In this document: positions 1-8,862 of the stretch, piece by piece | Layout of the letters: every line of letters starts with the position of its first letter | Numbering within the stretch: the stretch's first letter is position 1 | Assembly (NCBI RefSeq): GCF_003347665.1 | Contig: NZ_QDGA01000007.1 | Coordinates: forward strand, 1-64,000 | DNA length: 64,000 nucleotides | Direction of reading: 5' to 3' | Origin: Microvirga calopogonii | GTDB lineage: Bacteria > Pseudomonadota > Alphaproteobacteria > Rhizobiales > Beijerinckiaceae | Position numbers and translations under genes: made by a program | The notes under the pieces: generated by a model | The model's database searches: none | What the model was told of the DNA's origin: nothing | Seen by the model: the letters and a program-made list of their open reading frames with translations, nothing else

Positions 1-2
1 CC

Positions 3-386
3 GAAGGAGCGCCAGGCCTCGAAGGTCCAAGGCGGCCAGGCCCGAAGAACCCCGCCGCCGATGCAGAGGATCTACCCGAACCCCTGCCGAAGGTCAACAC
101 CTGTTTCGAAGATTTTCTCTCGAAACCGGCGCCGCCGCCGTCGTCCATAGTATTCGGACAAGCTTCATCGCTCGCAGAAGCGTATTCGCCTCCGCGTGAT
201 CATCATCCGGACCAGCCGATGCCAGCCGAATGCTTCCCAGTGTCGTCAGAGGAGCCCTGGAACCTGGCCAGATACTGGCCGCCCCGGCTCGTGGCGCCGA
301 TCGGGATCCCGCAGGATCCGCAATCCCGACCCGACCCAGCGGCCGGATCCAACGATCCCGCCCCGGCCCGCGTCGCTCGTGCTTGA
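3..386 (+). CDS. possible C-terminal end of an unidentified protein, cut by the left window edge
   Basis: One forward frame stays open from the window edge to a TGA at 384-386, giving at least 127 residues. The product is rich in proline, alanine and acidic residues (for example EDLPEPLP, PPPSSIVFG, EEPWNLARYWPP) and most codons end in G or C, as in the confirmed genes here. I recognise no domain or family. Overlapping frames in the same stretch (94-522 reverse, 196-639 forward) have arginine-rich, shadow-like composition and were not called. The start, if any, lies outside the window. It could equally be a chance open frame in GC-rich DNA. From 387 to 622 I see no gene. Confidence 0.3.
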   Translation, partial: EGAPGLEGPRRPGPKNPAADAEDLPEPLPKVNTCFEDFLSKPAPPPSSIVFGQASSLAEAYSPPRDHHPDQPMPAECFPVSSEEPWNLARYWPPRLVAPIGIPQDPQSRPDPAAGSNDPAPARVARA

Positions 387-622
387 AGCCCGCCCGAACC
401 AGCCGTCCGGCGGGGCTGCCGATATGTCCAGTCCAATCCCGTTTGTCAATAGCCGGCACACGAGCAATCTCGCCATACCAAAAGAAGCCCCCTCCCCGCT
501 TTCCTGCGAAAGCAGTCCCCAATCGGGAGACAGGAGTATCGCGCGGGAGAGGTCGTGTTGGTGGTTATCGGGATATCGCCTTGCTCGCCATGGAATAACG
601 GCATGTAGCGAGCTGCCTCGGA

Positions 623-1081
623 TCAAAGCCTTTTCTTGAATCCCTCGTGGCTGCGGGCAAACCCCAGCCTCTCGTAGAAGCGGTGTGCATCCTTGCGGGT
701 TTTGTTCGAGGTCAGCTCCATCGCGGCAGCCCCTTGAGTGCGGGCATGATCCGCGGCGAATGCGATCATCTGCGCACCAATGCCGCCGGAACGGCGAGCC
801 GCCTTCACCTTCACACTCTCCACCTTCACGCGGGTTGTGCCGCGCGCGGTGAGATTGGGGATGAAGGTGAGCTGAAAGGTGCCGACGACTTCGCTGCCGT
901 CGACAGCCACGAAAAGCCTGTTGTCCGGGCTCTTCTGAATGGCCCTGAAAGCAGCCTCATAGACTGGCCGCGTCTCGTCCGACCAGACATCGCCGTGCGA
1001 GCCCAGCTCGTCCTCCTCGTGCAGGCGGATGATCGCTTCGAGGTCGCCTGCCTGCGCTTCGCGGATCGACAGGTCGGTCAT
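623..1081 (-). CDS. GNAT-family N-acetyltransferase
   Basis: This 152-residue protein fits a single GNAT domain, which transfers an acetyl group from acetyl-CoA to an amine. The acetyl-CoA pyrophosphate loop is seen as RRSGGIGAQM near residue 105, preceded by the beta-strand VKVESVKVKAA, and the C-terminal KDAHRFYERLGFARSHEGFKK is the usual GNAT motif B end. The substrate cannot be told. I chose the ATG at 1081 because the domain begins right after it (MTDLSIREAQAGDLEAI) and it overlaps the stop of the upstream GST gene by 4 bp (ATGA), implying translational coupling. The same frame extends upstream to 1426, but that part is a shadow of the GST gene. Confidence 0.85.
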   Translation of the reverse strand: MTDLSIREAQAGDLEAIIRLHEEDELGSHGDVWSDETRPVYEAAFRAIQKSPDNRLFVAVDGSEVVGTFQLTFIPNLTARGTTRVKVESVKVKAARRSGGIGAQMIAFAADHARTQGAAAMELTSNKTRKDAHRFYERLGFARSHEGFKKRL

Positions 1082-1719
1082 GCGGCTACCCGGGATTCCA
1101 TCGGCAGCAGGTCTTTCTGGGCTTTGAAACCTGGCAGAGCCTCGACGCGCCCCGTCCATGCACTCACCCGGGGATAGGCCGCGAGTTCGATCCCCGCCTG
1201 GTTGGAGAAAGTCACAACCCCATAGATGTCGATATCGGCGATGCTCACAGCCTCGCCGACGAGCCATGTGCGACCCGCGAGATGGTTCTCCAGAACGCTC
1301 AGGGCGTTCTTGGCCGCAGCAACGCAATCTTCGAACACGTCGGGGGAGGCCTGACGGAAGCCGATCTTGATCACGCGAGCCTTGTACAATGGCGCCGCGA
1401 GACGATCGAAATCCCAGTACATCCATTCACGCACCTGCAGGCGCTCGTCGAGATTGGCGCCCCCGAACCGGCCCATCATGTCAGCGAGATATTCCAGGAT
1501 TGCCGCCGACTGGCACAGCTGTCGACCATTGTTGCGATCGACCAGCATGGGCACCTGACCGTAGCGCTGTCTGAACAGGTACGAAGGCTGCTTGTGCTCG
1601 CCGCCCATCAAGTCGACATGCACGTAGTCGAAGGGCTCACCCAGGAGCGACAGGGCAAGAGCAACCTTGTAGGTCGGTCCCGAGAAGGCAAACCCGTGCA
1701 ATTCGAACCGTGTCGGCAT
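1078..1719 (-). CDS. glutathione S-transferase family protein
   Basis: A cytosolic GST of about 213 residues. The N-terminal thioredoxin-like half (LHGFAFSGPTYKVALALSL, with the glutathione-contacting CQSAAILEYLA near residue 70) is followed by the all-helical half containing the N-capping motif SIADIDIYG. It conjugates glutathione to electrophiles or acts as a reductase; the substrate is unknown. The start at 1719 (MPTRFELHGF) fits family length. An in-frame ATG at 1734 would add five residues, and neither has a strong ribosome-binding site. It overlaps the downstream GNAT gene by 4 bp, so the two are probably co-transcribed. It is divergent from the DUF4345 gene starting at 1798. Confidence 0.85.
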   Translation of the reverse strand: MPTRFELHGFAFSGPTYKVALALSLLGEPFDYVHVDLMGGEHKQPSYLFRQRYGQVPMLVDRNNGRQLCQSAAILEYLADMMGRFGGANLDERLQVREWMYWDFDRLAAPLYKARVIKIGFRQASPDVFEDCVAAAKNALSVLENHLAGRTWLVGEAVSIADIDIYGVVTFSNQAGIELAAYPRVSAWTGRVEALPGFKAQKDLLPMESRVAA

Positions 1720-1797
1720 AATGCATACCCACATGAGAAAATTCTGTGGCCGGAGACCCTAATCGATTGTCTCGCGTCCGGGAAGGAGCAGAATCTC

Positions 1798-2232
1798 ATG
1801 GAAAAGGAGGTCATGACCAGGATGGAACGCGAGCGGAAACTGTTGCAGCAGAGCGTGGCCGTCGTCGCCACCATACCCATCGCGACCGGGCTTTATGGGG
1901 TGCTGTTCGGGCAGGCGCTCACGGGCGACGCCGTGAGCATTTCGGCCGAGAGCCACTTCCGGTTCCTGTCCGGACTGCTCCTCGGCATCGGTCTCTGCTT
2001 CTGGAGCACCCTGCCCTCCATCGAAATCAGGACGGGCAGGTTCCGGCTTTTGACCCTGCTGGTCGTTATTGGTGGCGTGGGCCGCCTGATCGGCCTTGGG
2101 CTGACCGGCCTGCCCTCCCTGTTCATGGTCGGCGGATTGATCGTCGAGCTCATCGTCGCGCCGGCGCTATGCCTGTGGCAGACCCGGGTCGCCAATCTGT
2201 ATGCGGATGAATACGGCGTCGCGGAGGTCTGA
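1798..2232 (+). CDS. DUF4345-type small membrane protein
   Basis: A 144-residue integral membrane protein with about four hydrophobic helices: residues ~17-40 (VAVVATIPIATGLYGVLFG), ~55-73, ~83-104 and ~108-128. The layout and the motif SAESHFRFLSGLLLGIGLCFW match the DUF4345 family as I know it; the function is unknown. The ATG at 1798 follows GGAAGGAG at a spacing of about 10. A second ATG at 1813 sits too close to its own AAGGAGG. It is transcribed away from the GST/GNAT pair and converges on aapP. Confidence 0.7.
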   Translation: MEKEVMTRMERERKLLQQSVAVVATIPIATGLYGVLFGQALTGDAVSISAESHFRFLSGLLLGIGLCFWSTLPSIEIRTGRFRLLTLLVVIGGVGRLIGLGLTGLPSLFMVGGLIVELIVAPALCLWQTRVANLYADEYGVAEV

Positions 2233-2403
2233 GAGATCGGCGCATCGTGCCACCGGAAGGCCGCACCGGTGGCCCGCGGACCCGTCAGTGAAGGGTGGGC
2301 CCGGGCTACCCTTGCCAAGGGTGCCGCGGCAAGAGGGTGCAGCATCTGATAGGATCCCGAAAGCCGACCTGTTTTTCCGTTCGATGCATCCGCTTCCGGC
2401 CAA

Positions 2404-2507
2404 GAGCATCGAACGCAAAAGTGGGAACCGGTTTTGCGTGGAAAGATGCAGGAAAGCAAAAGCTTAGAGCATCGGACGTGAGTTCGAATTTGCGTCCGAT
2501 GCTCTAA
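2404..2507. repeat. composite of two palindromic intergenic repeats
   Basis: Two inverted repeats lie side by side in the 326-bp gap between the convergent DUF4345 and aapP genes. The first has arms CGCAAAA (2414-2420) and TTTTGCG (2432-2438) around GTGGGAACCGG. The second has perfect 15-bp arms TTAGAGCATCGGACG (2464-2478) and its complement (2493-2507) around a 14-base loop. Both contain or follow GAGCATCG. The cores resemble dispersed palindromes common between rhizobial genes; that they are multicopy is inferred from memory, not counted here. Confidence 0.6.
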
Positions 2508-2510
2508 CGA

Positions 2511-2536
2511 AAAGGCCCCGTACATTGCCGGGGCCT
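2511..2536 (-). terminator. Rho-independent terminator after aapP
   Basis: Read on the minus strand, an 8-bp GC stem (AGGCCCCG and CGGGGCCT) with an 8-base loop is followed by TTTT. It sits 22 bases after the aapP stop and closes the aapJQMP operon. Confidence 0.8.
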
Positions 2537-2558
2537 CTTGCATTCCGATGGGCGCGTC

Positions 2559-3347
2559 TCAATGCAGGATCTGAGACAGGAAGAGCTTGGTACGCTCGTG
2601 CTGCGGGTTCTTGAAGAACTCGTCGGGCGTGTTCATTTCCACGATCTGCCCGTAATCCATGAAAATCACCCGGTCGGCTACCTGCCGGGCGAAGCCCATC
2701 TCATGGGTCACGCAGAGCATGGTCATACCCTCGTCGGCGAGACCCACCATGGTGTCGAGCACTTCCTTCACCATTTCCGGGTCGAGCGCCGAGGTCGGCT
2801 CATCGAACAGCATGATCTTGGGGCTCATGCAGAGCGAACGGGCGATTGCCACACGCTGTTGCTGACCGCCGGAGAGCTGGCCCGGGTACTTGTTCGCCTG
2901 CTCGGGGATCTTGACGCGCTTCAGGTAGTGCATCGCGATTTCTTCCGCCTCCTTCTTGGGCATCTTCTTCACCCAGATCGGCGCCAGAGTGCAGTTCTCG
3001 AGAATCGTCAGATGCGGGAAGAGGTTGAAGTGCTGGAACACCATGCCGACGTCGCGACGCACCTCGTCGATGCGCTTGAGATCGTTGGTGAGCTCGACAC
3101 CGTCGACGATGATACGGCCCTTCTGGTGTTCCTCCAGGCGGTTGATGCAGCGAATCATCGTGGATTTGCCGGAGCCGGAGGGCCCGCAGATCACGATGCG
3201 CTCACCGCGGCCCACGTTCAGGTTGATGTCCCGCAGGACGTGGAACTCCCCATACCATTTGTGCACGTCGATCATCTGAACGGCGGCCTCGGCCTTGGGG
3301 TCGATATCGACGGAACGGGCGGTTTGGGATGACATTGTCGTAGCCAT
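2559..3347 (-). CDS. aapP: general L-amino acid ABC transporter, ATP-binding subunit
   Basis: A 262-residue ABC ATPase that powers the Aap/Bzt-type broad-range L-amino acid importer on the cytoplasmic face of the inner membrane. Visible motifs are Walker A GPSGSGKS (about residue 55), signature LSGGQQQR (about 158), Walker [13 protein letters not shown] (about 178) and the H-loop histidine in CVTHEMGFA. The [12 protein letters not shown] segment is typical of the polar amino-acid subfamily. It is last in aapJQMP, six bases after aapM, and is followed by a clear terminator. The start at 3347 has no good ribosome-binding site; an alternative ATG lies at 3335. Confidence 0.95.
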   Translation of the reverse strand: MATTMSSQTARSVDIDPKAEAAVQMIDVHKWYGEFHVLRDINLNVGRGERIVICGPSGSGKSTMIRCINRLEEHQKGRIIVDGVELTNDLKRIDEVRRDVGMVFQHFNLFPHLTILENCTLAPIWVKKMPKKEAEEIAMHYLKRVKIPEQANKYPGQLSGGQQQRVAIARSLCMSPKIMLFDEPTSALDPEMVKEVLDTMVGLADEGMTMLCVTHEMGFARQVADRVIFMDYGQIVEMNTPDEFFKNPQHERTKLFLSQILH

Positions 3348-3353
3348 GAGTGT

Positions 3354-4673
3354 TTACCGTTTCTGACCAGCCGCAAGGCGCCGCTCGACTCCGAGCGAAT
3401 ACCGGGACATTCCAAAGCAGAAGATGAAGTAGAACAGGGCCGCAAAGGCATAGCCCGTGATGCCGATGGTGGGAGCCGCCCAGTTCGGGTCGATACGGGA
3501 GGCTTCGATGGTCTTCACCAGGTCGAAGATGCCGACGATGGCCACAAGCGACGTATCCTTGAACAGCCCGATGAAGGTGTTCACGATGCCCGGGATGACG
3601 ATCCGCAGCGCCTGCGGCAGGATGATGAGGCTCATCATCTGCGGATAGTTCAGCCCCAGGGACATGGCCCCTTCATACTGGCCCTTCGGCATGGCCTGAA
3701 GGCCGCCGCGAACCACCTCGGCCATATAGGCTGAGGCGAAGAGCGCAGTGCCGATGAGGGGCCGCAGCAGGCGGTCGACCGTGATGTCGCCGGGAAGGAA
3801 GAGCGGCAGCATGGTGTTCGCCATGATCAGCACGGTGATCAGCGGCACGCCGCGCACGAACTCGATGAAGATCACCGAGGCCATCCGGATGATGGGCAGC
3901 TTGGATCGCCGCCCAAGGGCCAGCACGATGCCGAAGGGGAGCGACACCACGATGCCCACAGTCGCCACCAGCAGCGTCACGAGGATGCCGCCCCACAAGG
4001 ATGTGGGCACATGGGCGAGGCCGAAATCGATGTCGACAAGGGCCAGGGTAATGCCGATGACCGCCACGATGCCGCCGCCCATGATGAGCGCCGGACGCAT
4101 CGACGTCTTGAGCAAGGCGGCAAGGAAGGCGAACAGGGCGATCACCAGTGCCCCGAAGATCGCGAAGCCGATCCAGAAACGAACACCGAAATCGGCATTG
4201 CCGCCGGTCAGGAGCACGTAGGATACGACCGGGAAGATCCAGAAGAAGTAGACAGCCCCCAAATCCCGGCGCGGCGCCCTGAGCCACAGCAGCCAAGCCA
4301 CACCGATGGCCAGAAGGGCGAAGAAGACGTCGACCCGCCAGCGCTCGGAAATCGTGTACGAGCCATAGATGAAGTAGTTGATCTTGTCCCAGATGAAGGC
4401 CCAGCAGGCTCCGGTCTCGCTGCCGCCTGAATCGGCCCGGCACGCGGCCCGGTCAGTGCCGGTCCAGACCGCATCGATGAAGAGGAAGCGCACCAGCGGC
4501 GGGACGCTGACGTACAGGAGGTAGAAGACCACCAGCGTCAGCACGGTGTTGAACGGCCCGGAAAACAGGTTTTCCCGAACCCAGGCGATGGGACCGCGAG
4601 CAAGATTGGGCGGAGGCAGCGCCTCCACCTGCTTGGCGCGGACGAAACGGGGCACGTCGACGGCGGTGCTCAT
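3354..4673 (-). CDS. aapM: general L-amino acid ABC transporter permease AapM
   Basis: A 439-residue inner-membrane permease of the His/Glu/Gln/Arg/opine class, with about eight to nine hydrophobic segments. The permease core starts near residue 235 (LWGGILVTLLVATVG), and the coupling EAA loop is seen as YEGAMSLGLNYPQMMSLIILPQALR near residue 360. The long N-terminal part with a cysteine-bearing periplasmic loop is usual for AapM/BztC. The frame is open far upstream to 5345, but the start is set at 4673 by AGGAG just before it and by the end of aapQ eight bases upstream. It pairs with AapQ to form the channel. Confidence 0.93.
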   Translation of the reverse strand: MSTAVDVPRFVRAKQVEALPPPNLARGPIAWVRENLFSGPFNTVLTLVVFYLLYVSVPPLVRFLFIDAVWTGTDRAACRADSGGSETGACWAFIWDKINYFIYGSYTISERWRVDVFFALLAIGVAWLLWLRAPRRDLGAVYFFWIFPVVSYVLLTGGNADFGVRFWIGFAIFGALVIALFAFLAALLKTSMRPALIMGGGIVAVIGITLALVDIDFGLAHVPTSLWGGILVTLLVATVGIVVSLPFGIVLALGRRSKLPIIRMASVIFIEFVRGVPLITVLIMANTMLPLFLPGDITVDRLLRPLIGTALFASAYMAEVVRGGLQAMPKGQYEGAMSLGLNYPQMMSLIILPQALRIVIPGIVNTFIGLFKDTSLVAIVGIFDLVKTIEASRIDPNWAAPTIGITGYAFAALFYFIFCFGMSRYSLGVERRLAAGQKR

Positions 4674-4681
4674 GCGATCTC

Positions 4682-5893
4682 CTACCGTTCGACGATCGCC
4701 ACGCGGCGATTGTAGATATTCATGATGAACGAGGTCACGAGGCTGATCGTCAGGTAGACGCCCATGGTGATGACGACGACTTCGATGGCCTGCCCCGTCT
4801 GGTTGAGCACGGTTCCCATGAAGACCTGCACGAGGTCGGGATAGCCGATGGCTACGGCCAAGGAGGAATTCTTCGTCAGGTTCAGGTATTGGCTGGTCAG
4901 CGGCGGAACGATGACGCGCATGGCCTGCGGGATCACGACGAGCCGCAGGGTCTGCCCGGGGGTCAGACCGAGGGAGCCGGCGGCTTCGGACTGCCCTTTC
5001 GACACGGCGAGGATGCCTGCACGGACGACTTCGGCGATGAAGGCTGCCGTGTAGGTGACCAAGCCGAGCAGCAGCGCCACGAATTCCGGCAGGATCTGCA
5101 TGCCGCCCGCAAGGTTGAAGGTGCCCTTGCGCGGTAACTCGAAGGTGATGGGATTCGCGCCGATCAGGGCGAGAACGATCCAAGTGAGGATCGGCAAGCC
5201 GAGAACCAAGGCCAGCGTGACCTTTCCGACCGGATATTGCCGCCCAGTCTGTTCCTGCTGCTTCCTGGCCCAGCGGCGGTAAACGAAGGTACCGACGAGA
5301 CCGATCACGAAGGCCCCAACGAGAACCGAGATATTGGTGCCCCAAATGGGCTTGGCCATGAAGAGGCCGCGGGAGTTCAGATAGAACCCGGCCCCCATCT
5401 CGAGGGAATTACGCGGCTGCGGCAGGGCGCCGAGGACGGCGATGTACCAGAACAGCAGCTGCACCAGCAGAGGAATGTTCCGCAGTGTCTCGACGTAGAC
5501 CATCGCGACCTTGGCCACCATCCAGTTCTTGGACAGACGGGCGATGCCGAGCAGGAAGCCAAGGATTGTCGTGAAAAAGATCCCGATGGCGGAAACGATC
5601 AACGTGTTGAGAAGGCCGACGATGAAGGCGTCACCGTAGGTGCCGCCGGCCGCGCTGAACTGGATCAGCGTCTGGCTGATGTCGAAGCCGGCCGTGTTGT
5701 TGAGAAAGCCGAAGCCCGAGGCGATCTTGGCCCGCTGCAAATTCTCGATGGCGTTGGTCGCGGCCACATAGAACAGGAAGACGATCGCTGCGACCACAAC
5801 GACCTGGTAGAAAATCCCACGAACCTTCGGATCGTACAGGAACGATTTTTGGGGGGGCGATGTCTGACTGACAACGGTCTGCACTGAGTTCAT
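4682..5893 (-). CDS. aapQ: general L-amino acid ABC transporter permease AapQ
   Basis: A 403-residue permease, partner of AapM. It has a first transmembrane helix at residues ~28-47, the His/Glu/Gln permease entry motif LLNTLIVSAIGIFFTTILGF near 95, and the EAA loop GQSEAAGSLGLTPGQTLRLV near 310. A large insertion between the halves is normal for AapQ/BztB. The ATG at 5893 sits directly against AGAGG, which is closer than ideal, but no other start fits the conserved N-terminus. It lies between aapJ and aapM. The 136-base gap to aapJ holds a hairpin that may lower permease expression relative to the binding protein. Confidence 0.93.
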   Translation of the reverse strand: MNSVQTVVSQTSPPQKSFLYDPKVRGIFYQVVVVAAIVFLFYVAATNAIENLQRAKIASGFGFLNNTAGFDISQTLIQFSAAGGTYGDAFIVGLLNTLIVSAIGIFFTTILGFLLGIARLSKNWMVAKVAMVYVETLRNIPLLVQLLFWYIAVLGALPQPRNSLEMGAGFYLNSRGLFMAKPIWGTNISVLVGAFVIGLVGTFVYRRWARKQQEQTGRQYPVGKVTLALVLGLPILTWIVLALIGANPITFELPRKGTFNLAGGMQILPEFVALLLGLVTYTAAFIAEVVRAGILAVSKGQSEAAGSLGLTPGQTLRLVVIPQAMRVIVPPLTSQYLNLTKNSSLAVAIGYPDLVQVFMGTVLNQTGQAIEVVVITMGVYLTISLVTSFIMNIYNRRVAIVER

Positions 5894-5988
5894 CCTCTGA
5901 CGGCTTTTTATTTTATACCTGCCGTCCTCCCCTGTTCATGCGGCCAATGCTGTCACGAACGGGCGGCTTTTTGTTGTTCTTTGAGAGA

Positions 5989-6015
5989 AGGACGCCCGGA
6001 AATTCCGGGCGTCCT
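5989..6015 (-). terminator. intercistronic hairpin between aapJ and aapQ
   Basis: Perfect 11-bp arms AGGACGCCCGG and CCGGGCGTCCT enclose five bases, 15 bases after the aapJ stop. On the minus strand it is followed by TTCTCTC rather than a solid T run. I read it as a partial terminator or mRNA-stabilising stem, as is common after binding-protein genes, rather than the end of the operon. Confidence 0.6.
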
Positions 6016-6029
6016 GATCTTGGACAGGC

Positions 6030-7049
6030 TTAGCGAACCGGGATGCCGTATTGCAGGCCGCCCTTGGTCCATTGGGCGTTCTGGCCGCGCTTGATCTTCA
6101 GCCTGGAACCTTCGCCGACGTTCTTCTCGAAGATCTCGCCGTAGTTGCCCACGTGCTTGATGATGCGCACGGCCCAATCGTTGGTCAGACCGGTGGCCTC
6201 ACCGAACTTGCCTTCCGTACCGAGAAGACGCTTGATCTCCGGATTCTCAGAACTCTTCATCTGCTCGACGTTGGCCTTGGTCACGCCGAGCTCTTCCGCG
6301 TTCAGCATCGCATAGTGGGTCCAGCGGACGATATCGCCCCACTGGTTGTCGCCATGGCGGACCGCCGGGCCGAGGGGCTCCTTGGAGATGATCTCGGGCA
6401 GAACGATATGATCGTCCGGAGCGGAAGCGCGCAGACGCTCGGCATAGAGGCCGGAGGCGTCCGTGGTGAACGCATCGCAGCGGCCGGCGTCATAGGCCTT
6501 GAACGTCTCGTCCGAGGTTGCAAAGGCCACCACTTCGTACTTCATGTTGTTGGCACGGAAGTAGTCGGCAAGGTTCAGTTCGGTCGTCGTGCCCTGCTGG
6601 GTGCAGATCGAAGCGCCGTTCAGCTCCTTGGCGGAGGAAACGCCGAGCTTCTTGCGGACCATGAAGCCCTGGCCGTCATAGTAGTTGATGACCGGGAAAT
6701 CGAGGCCGAGCTGCGTGTCGCGCGACATCGTCATGGTGGAGTTGCGGGACAGCACGTCCACCTCGCCGGACTGGAGCGCCGTGAAGCGGTCCTTGGCGGC
6801 GAGCGGGATGAAGCGAACCTTGGTCGGGTCGTCGAAGATGGCCGCGGCGATGGCGCGGCAGAGATCGACGTCGAGGCCCGTCCAGTTGCCCTGAGCGTCC
6901 GGCTGGCCAAAACCGGCGAGGCCCGTGTTCGAGCCGCAGGTCAGGAAGCCCTTTTGCTTCACGCTGTTGAGTGTCGCCTGTGCCGAAGCGCCCGTTGCGA
7001 ACAGGCTGGCCGTCAGGCCGAAGGCAATCGATACGAGAGCCTTTTTCAT
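6030..7049 (-). CDS. aapJ: general L-amino acid ABC transporter periplasmic binding protein
   Basis: A 339-residue periplasmic solute-binding protein that captures a broad range of L-amino acids for AapQMP. It has a Sec signal peptide (MKKALVSIAFGLTASLFATGASA, cleavage after ASA near 23), then the family-3 binding-protein signature FGQPDAQGNWTGLDVDLCRA near 47. The start at 7049 is set by the signal peptide; the same frame runs upstream to 7175 without homology. It is first in aapJQMP and divergent from metC, with a 230-base shared promoter region. I see no confident operator there. Confidence 0.95.
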   Translation of the reverse strand: MKKALVSIAFGLTASLFATGASAQATLNSVKQKGFLTCGSNTGLAGFGQPDAQGNWTGLDVDLCRAIAAAIFDDPTKVRFIPLAAKDRFTALQSGEVDVLSRNSTMTMSRDTQLGLDFPVINYYDGQGFMVRKKLGVSSAKELNGASICTQQGTTTELNLADYFRANNMKYEVVAFATSDETFKAYDAGRCDAFTTDASGLYAERLRASAPDDHIVLPEIISKEPLGPAVRHGDNQWGDIVRWTHYAMLNAEELGVTKANVEQMKSSENPEIKRLLGTEGKFGEATGLTNDWAVRIIKHVGNYGEIFEKNVGEGSRLKIKRGQNAQWTKGGLQYGIPVR

Positions 7050-7279
7050 GTTGGTATCTTCTCCCAATAGTTCGACATGGCTCGGCCGTTTTTGGTTATT
7101 ACCCCCCAGCCGCGCCCGGATAGACCGTTCCGCGCCGCCTCGGTTGAGACGGCATCGAGATCCATCACATTCCATGATTAATCACTGGTCAAGTCTTGAT
7201 GAAAGGCATTTCTTGCCTGACTTGACGGCAGAGGCTGCCCGGTCTCTGATCCAGGTCTCCTCAGCAAGCCCTTGAAGCA

Positions 7280-8476
7280 ATGTCAAAACTCCCTCCAAAG
7301 CCCCAGAACATCTCCGAACGCACCCGCCTCGTCCATGCCGGCCGGGAGCCGTTCGAGCAGCACGGTTTCGTGAATACGCCCATCTATCGCGGCTCGACCG
7401 TTCTCTATCCGACGACGGACGATCTGCTGCACCGCCGCGGGCGCTATTCCTATGGAACGAAAGGGACTCCGACCACGAACTCCCTGGAGACTGCTTGGAC
7501 GGAGCTGACGGGCGCGGCCGGTACCGTGCTCGCTCCTTCGGGGCTCGCCGCCGTCACGGTTGCCCTTATGTCATGCCTGAAGGCGGGCGACCATCTTCTG
7601 ATGACGGATTCGGTCTACCTGCCGACCCGGCAGTTCTGCAACGGAATCCTCAAAAATTTTGGTGTGGAAACCACCTATTACGACCCGCAGATCGGCGCCG
7701 GTATCGAGGCTTTGATCCGCCCGAACACCACGGCCGTGTTCACGGAGGCTCCCGGCTCGCAATCTCTCGAGATGCAGGACATCCCCGCCATTGCCGAGGT
7801 GGCGCACCGGCATGGGGCGGTGGTCCTGATGGACAACACCTGGGCGACGCCCCTGCTCTTCCCGCCCCACGAGCGCGGCGTGGACCTCGCCATCGAAGCC
7901 GGCACGAAATATTTGAGCGGGGGATCGGACCTGCTGCTCGGCCTGGTCTCAGCCAATGAGCGCTGCTTCAAGCGCCTGCGGGAAGCCTACGATTCCTTTG
8001 CCATGTGCCCGGGACCTGAGGACGTCTTCCTCGGACTGAGAGGCCTGCGCACCATGGCCCTGCGTCTGCGGGAGCACGAAAAGCAGGCGCTCGAGCTGGC
8101 CCGATGGCTCGAAGCGCGGCCCGAGGTGGCGCGTGTGCTGCACCCGGCCCTGGAGACCTACCCCGGCCACGAGATCTGGAAACGCGACTTCAGGGGTTCG
8201 TCCGGCCTTTTCTCGGTCATTCTCAGGCCCTGCTCCGACCAAGCGCTTGCTGCCATGCTCGACGGACTTTCCCTCTTCGGCATGGGCTACTCCTGGGGCG
8301 GGTTCGAAAGCCTCGTAATTCCCTTCAACTGTGCGACCTACCGTACGGCGACCAAATGGGAGCCGGGCGGCCATGCACTCCGCTTCCATATCGGGCTGGA
8401 GGATCTGGAGGATCTGAAGCGGGATCTCGATGCAGGCTTCGCGCGGCTCAGGGAAACGAACGCGAAGGCAGCTTAA
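7280..8476 (+). CDS. metC: cystathionine beta-lyase (PLP-dependent)
   Basis: A 398-residue Cys/Met-metabolism PLP enzyme. The pyridoxal-phosphate lysine is in EAGTKYLSGGSD (about residue 209). SYGTKGTPTTNSLETAW near 60 and LMDNTWATPLLF near 183 are family landmarks. Cystathionine beta-lyase cleaves cystathionine to homocysteine, pyruvate and ammonia in methionine synthesis. Paralogues with gamma-lyase or transsulfuration activity look alike, so the reaction is a best call. I recall metC also bordering aap in Rhizobium, which supports the name. The ATG at 7280 has only a weak purine stretch (GAAG) before it. Confidence 0.88.
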   Translation: MSKLPPKPQNISERTRLVHAGREPFEQHGFVNTPIYRGSTVLYPTTDDLLHRRGRYSYGTKGTPTTNSLETAWTELTGAAGTVLAPSGLAAVTVALMSCLKAGDHLLMTDSVYLPTRQFCNGILKNFGVETTYYDPQIGAGIEALIRPNTTAVFTEAPGSQSLEMQDIPAIAEVAHRHGAVVLMDNTWATPLLFPPHERGVDLAIEAGTKYLSGGSDLLLGLVSANERCFKRLREAYDSFAMCPGPEDVFLGLRGLRTMALRLREHEKQALELARWLEARPEVARVLHPALETYPGHEIWKRDFRGSSGLFSVILRPCSDQALAAMLDGLSLFGMGYSWGGFESLVIPFNCATYRTATKWEPGGHALRFHIGLEDLEDLKRDLDAGFARLRETNAKAA

Positions 8477-8496
8477 GGATCGCCCGGTTTCGGCGG

Positions 8497-8862
8497 CTAC
8501 CCTGCCGAAGCCTCCACCTCGGAGCTGGAGACGATCTGACCCTGGGCCTTCCTTTTATGCTTCGCGATCAGCATCATGTTGCGGACATAGATGAAGATGG
8601 AGAAGACCTGGGGCAGGATGATGACGATGTCGCGCCGGGCAATGCCGTAGACCATCGTCATCAAGCCACCCACGATGGAGAGGATCCAGAATCCGACAGG
8701 GATAACGCTCCTTTCCGCCTTCTCGCTGGCGACCCATTGCACCAGAAAGCGCGCGCCGAACACGAACTGGGCCAGCACGCCGAAGGCTGCCCACAGGTCG
8801 AAGCGGGCGATGACCACATCGTAGAAGAAAAGTCCCAGATCATGGGAAAGACGCATCAACAT
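8497..8862 (-). CDS. LabN-type small membrane protein (lipid A biosynthesis N-terminal domain)
   Basis: A 121-residue protein with three hydrophobic helices and the core FGARFLVQWVASEKAERSVIP, followed by FWILSIVGGLMTMVYGI. This matches the LABN domain found at the N-terminus of some LpxB proteins or as stand-alone proteins next to glycosyltransferases. The stand-alone form lacks catalytic glycosyltransferase sequence and is probably an accessory for lipid-linked sugar flipping or transfer; that role is inferred. Its ATG overlaps the stop of the upstream GT2 gene by one base (TGATG). It ends a three-gene module with GT2 and GT39. Confidence 0.8.
   Translation of the reverse strand: MLMRLSHDLGLFFYDVVIARFDLWAAFGVLAQFVFGARFLVQWVASEKAERSVIPVGFWILSIVGGLMTMVYGIARRDIVIILPQVFSIFIYVRNMMLIAKHKRKAQGQIVSSSEVEASAG

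Noticed and set aside
196..639. Forward and reverse open frames in the first 640 bases
   Set aside because: Arginine/serine/proline-rich products, no ribosome-binding site, mutual overlap; only the edge-open frame 3-386 looked faintly gene-like.
7050..7279. SAM riboswitch upstream of metC
   Set aside because: No conserved SAM-I or SAM-II core could be recognised in the 230-base divergent region.
8497..8862. LpxB (lipid-A-disaccharide synthase)
   Set aside because: Only the LABN membrane domain is present; the catalytic GT domain is absent and the length is normal for a stand-alone LABN protein.
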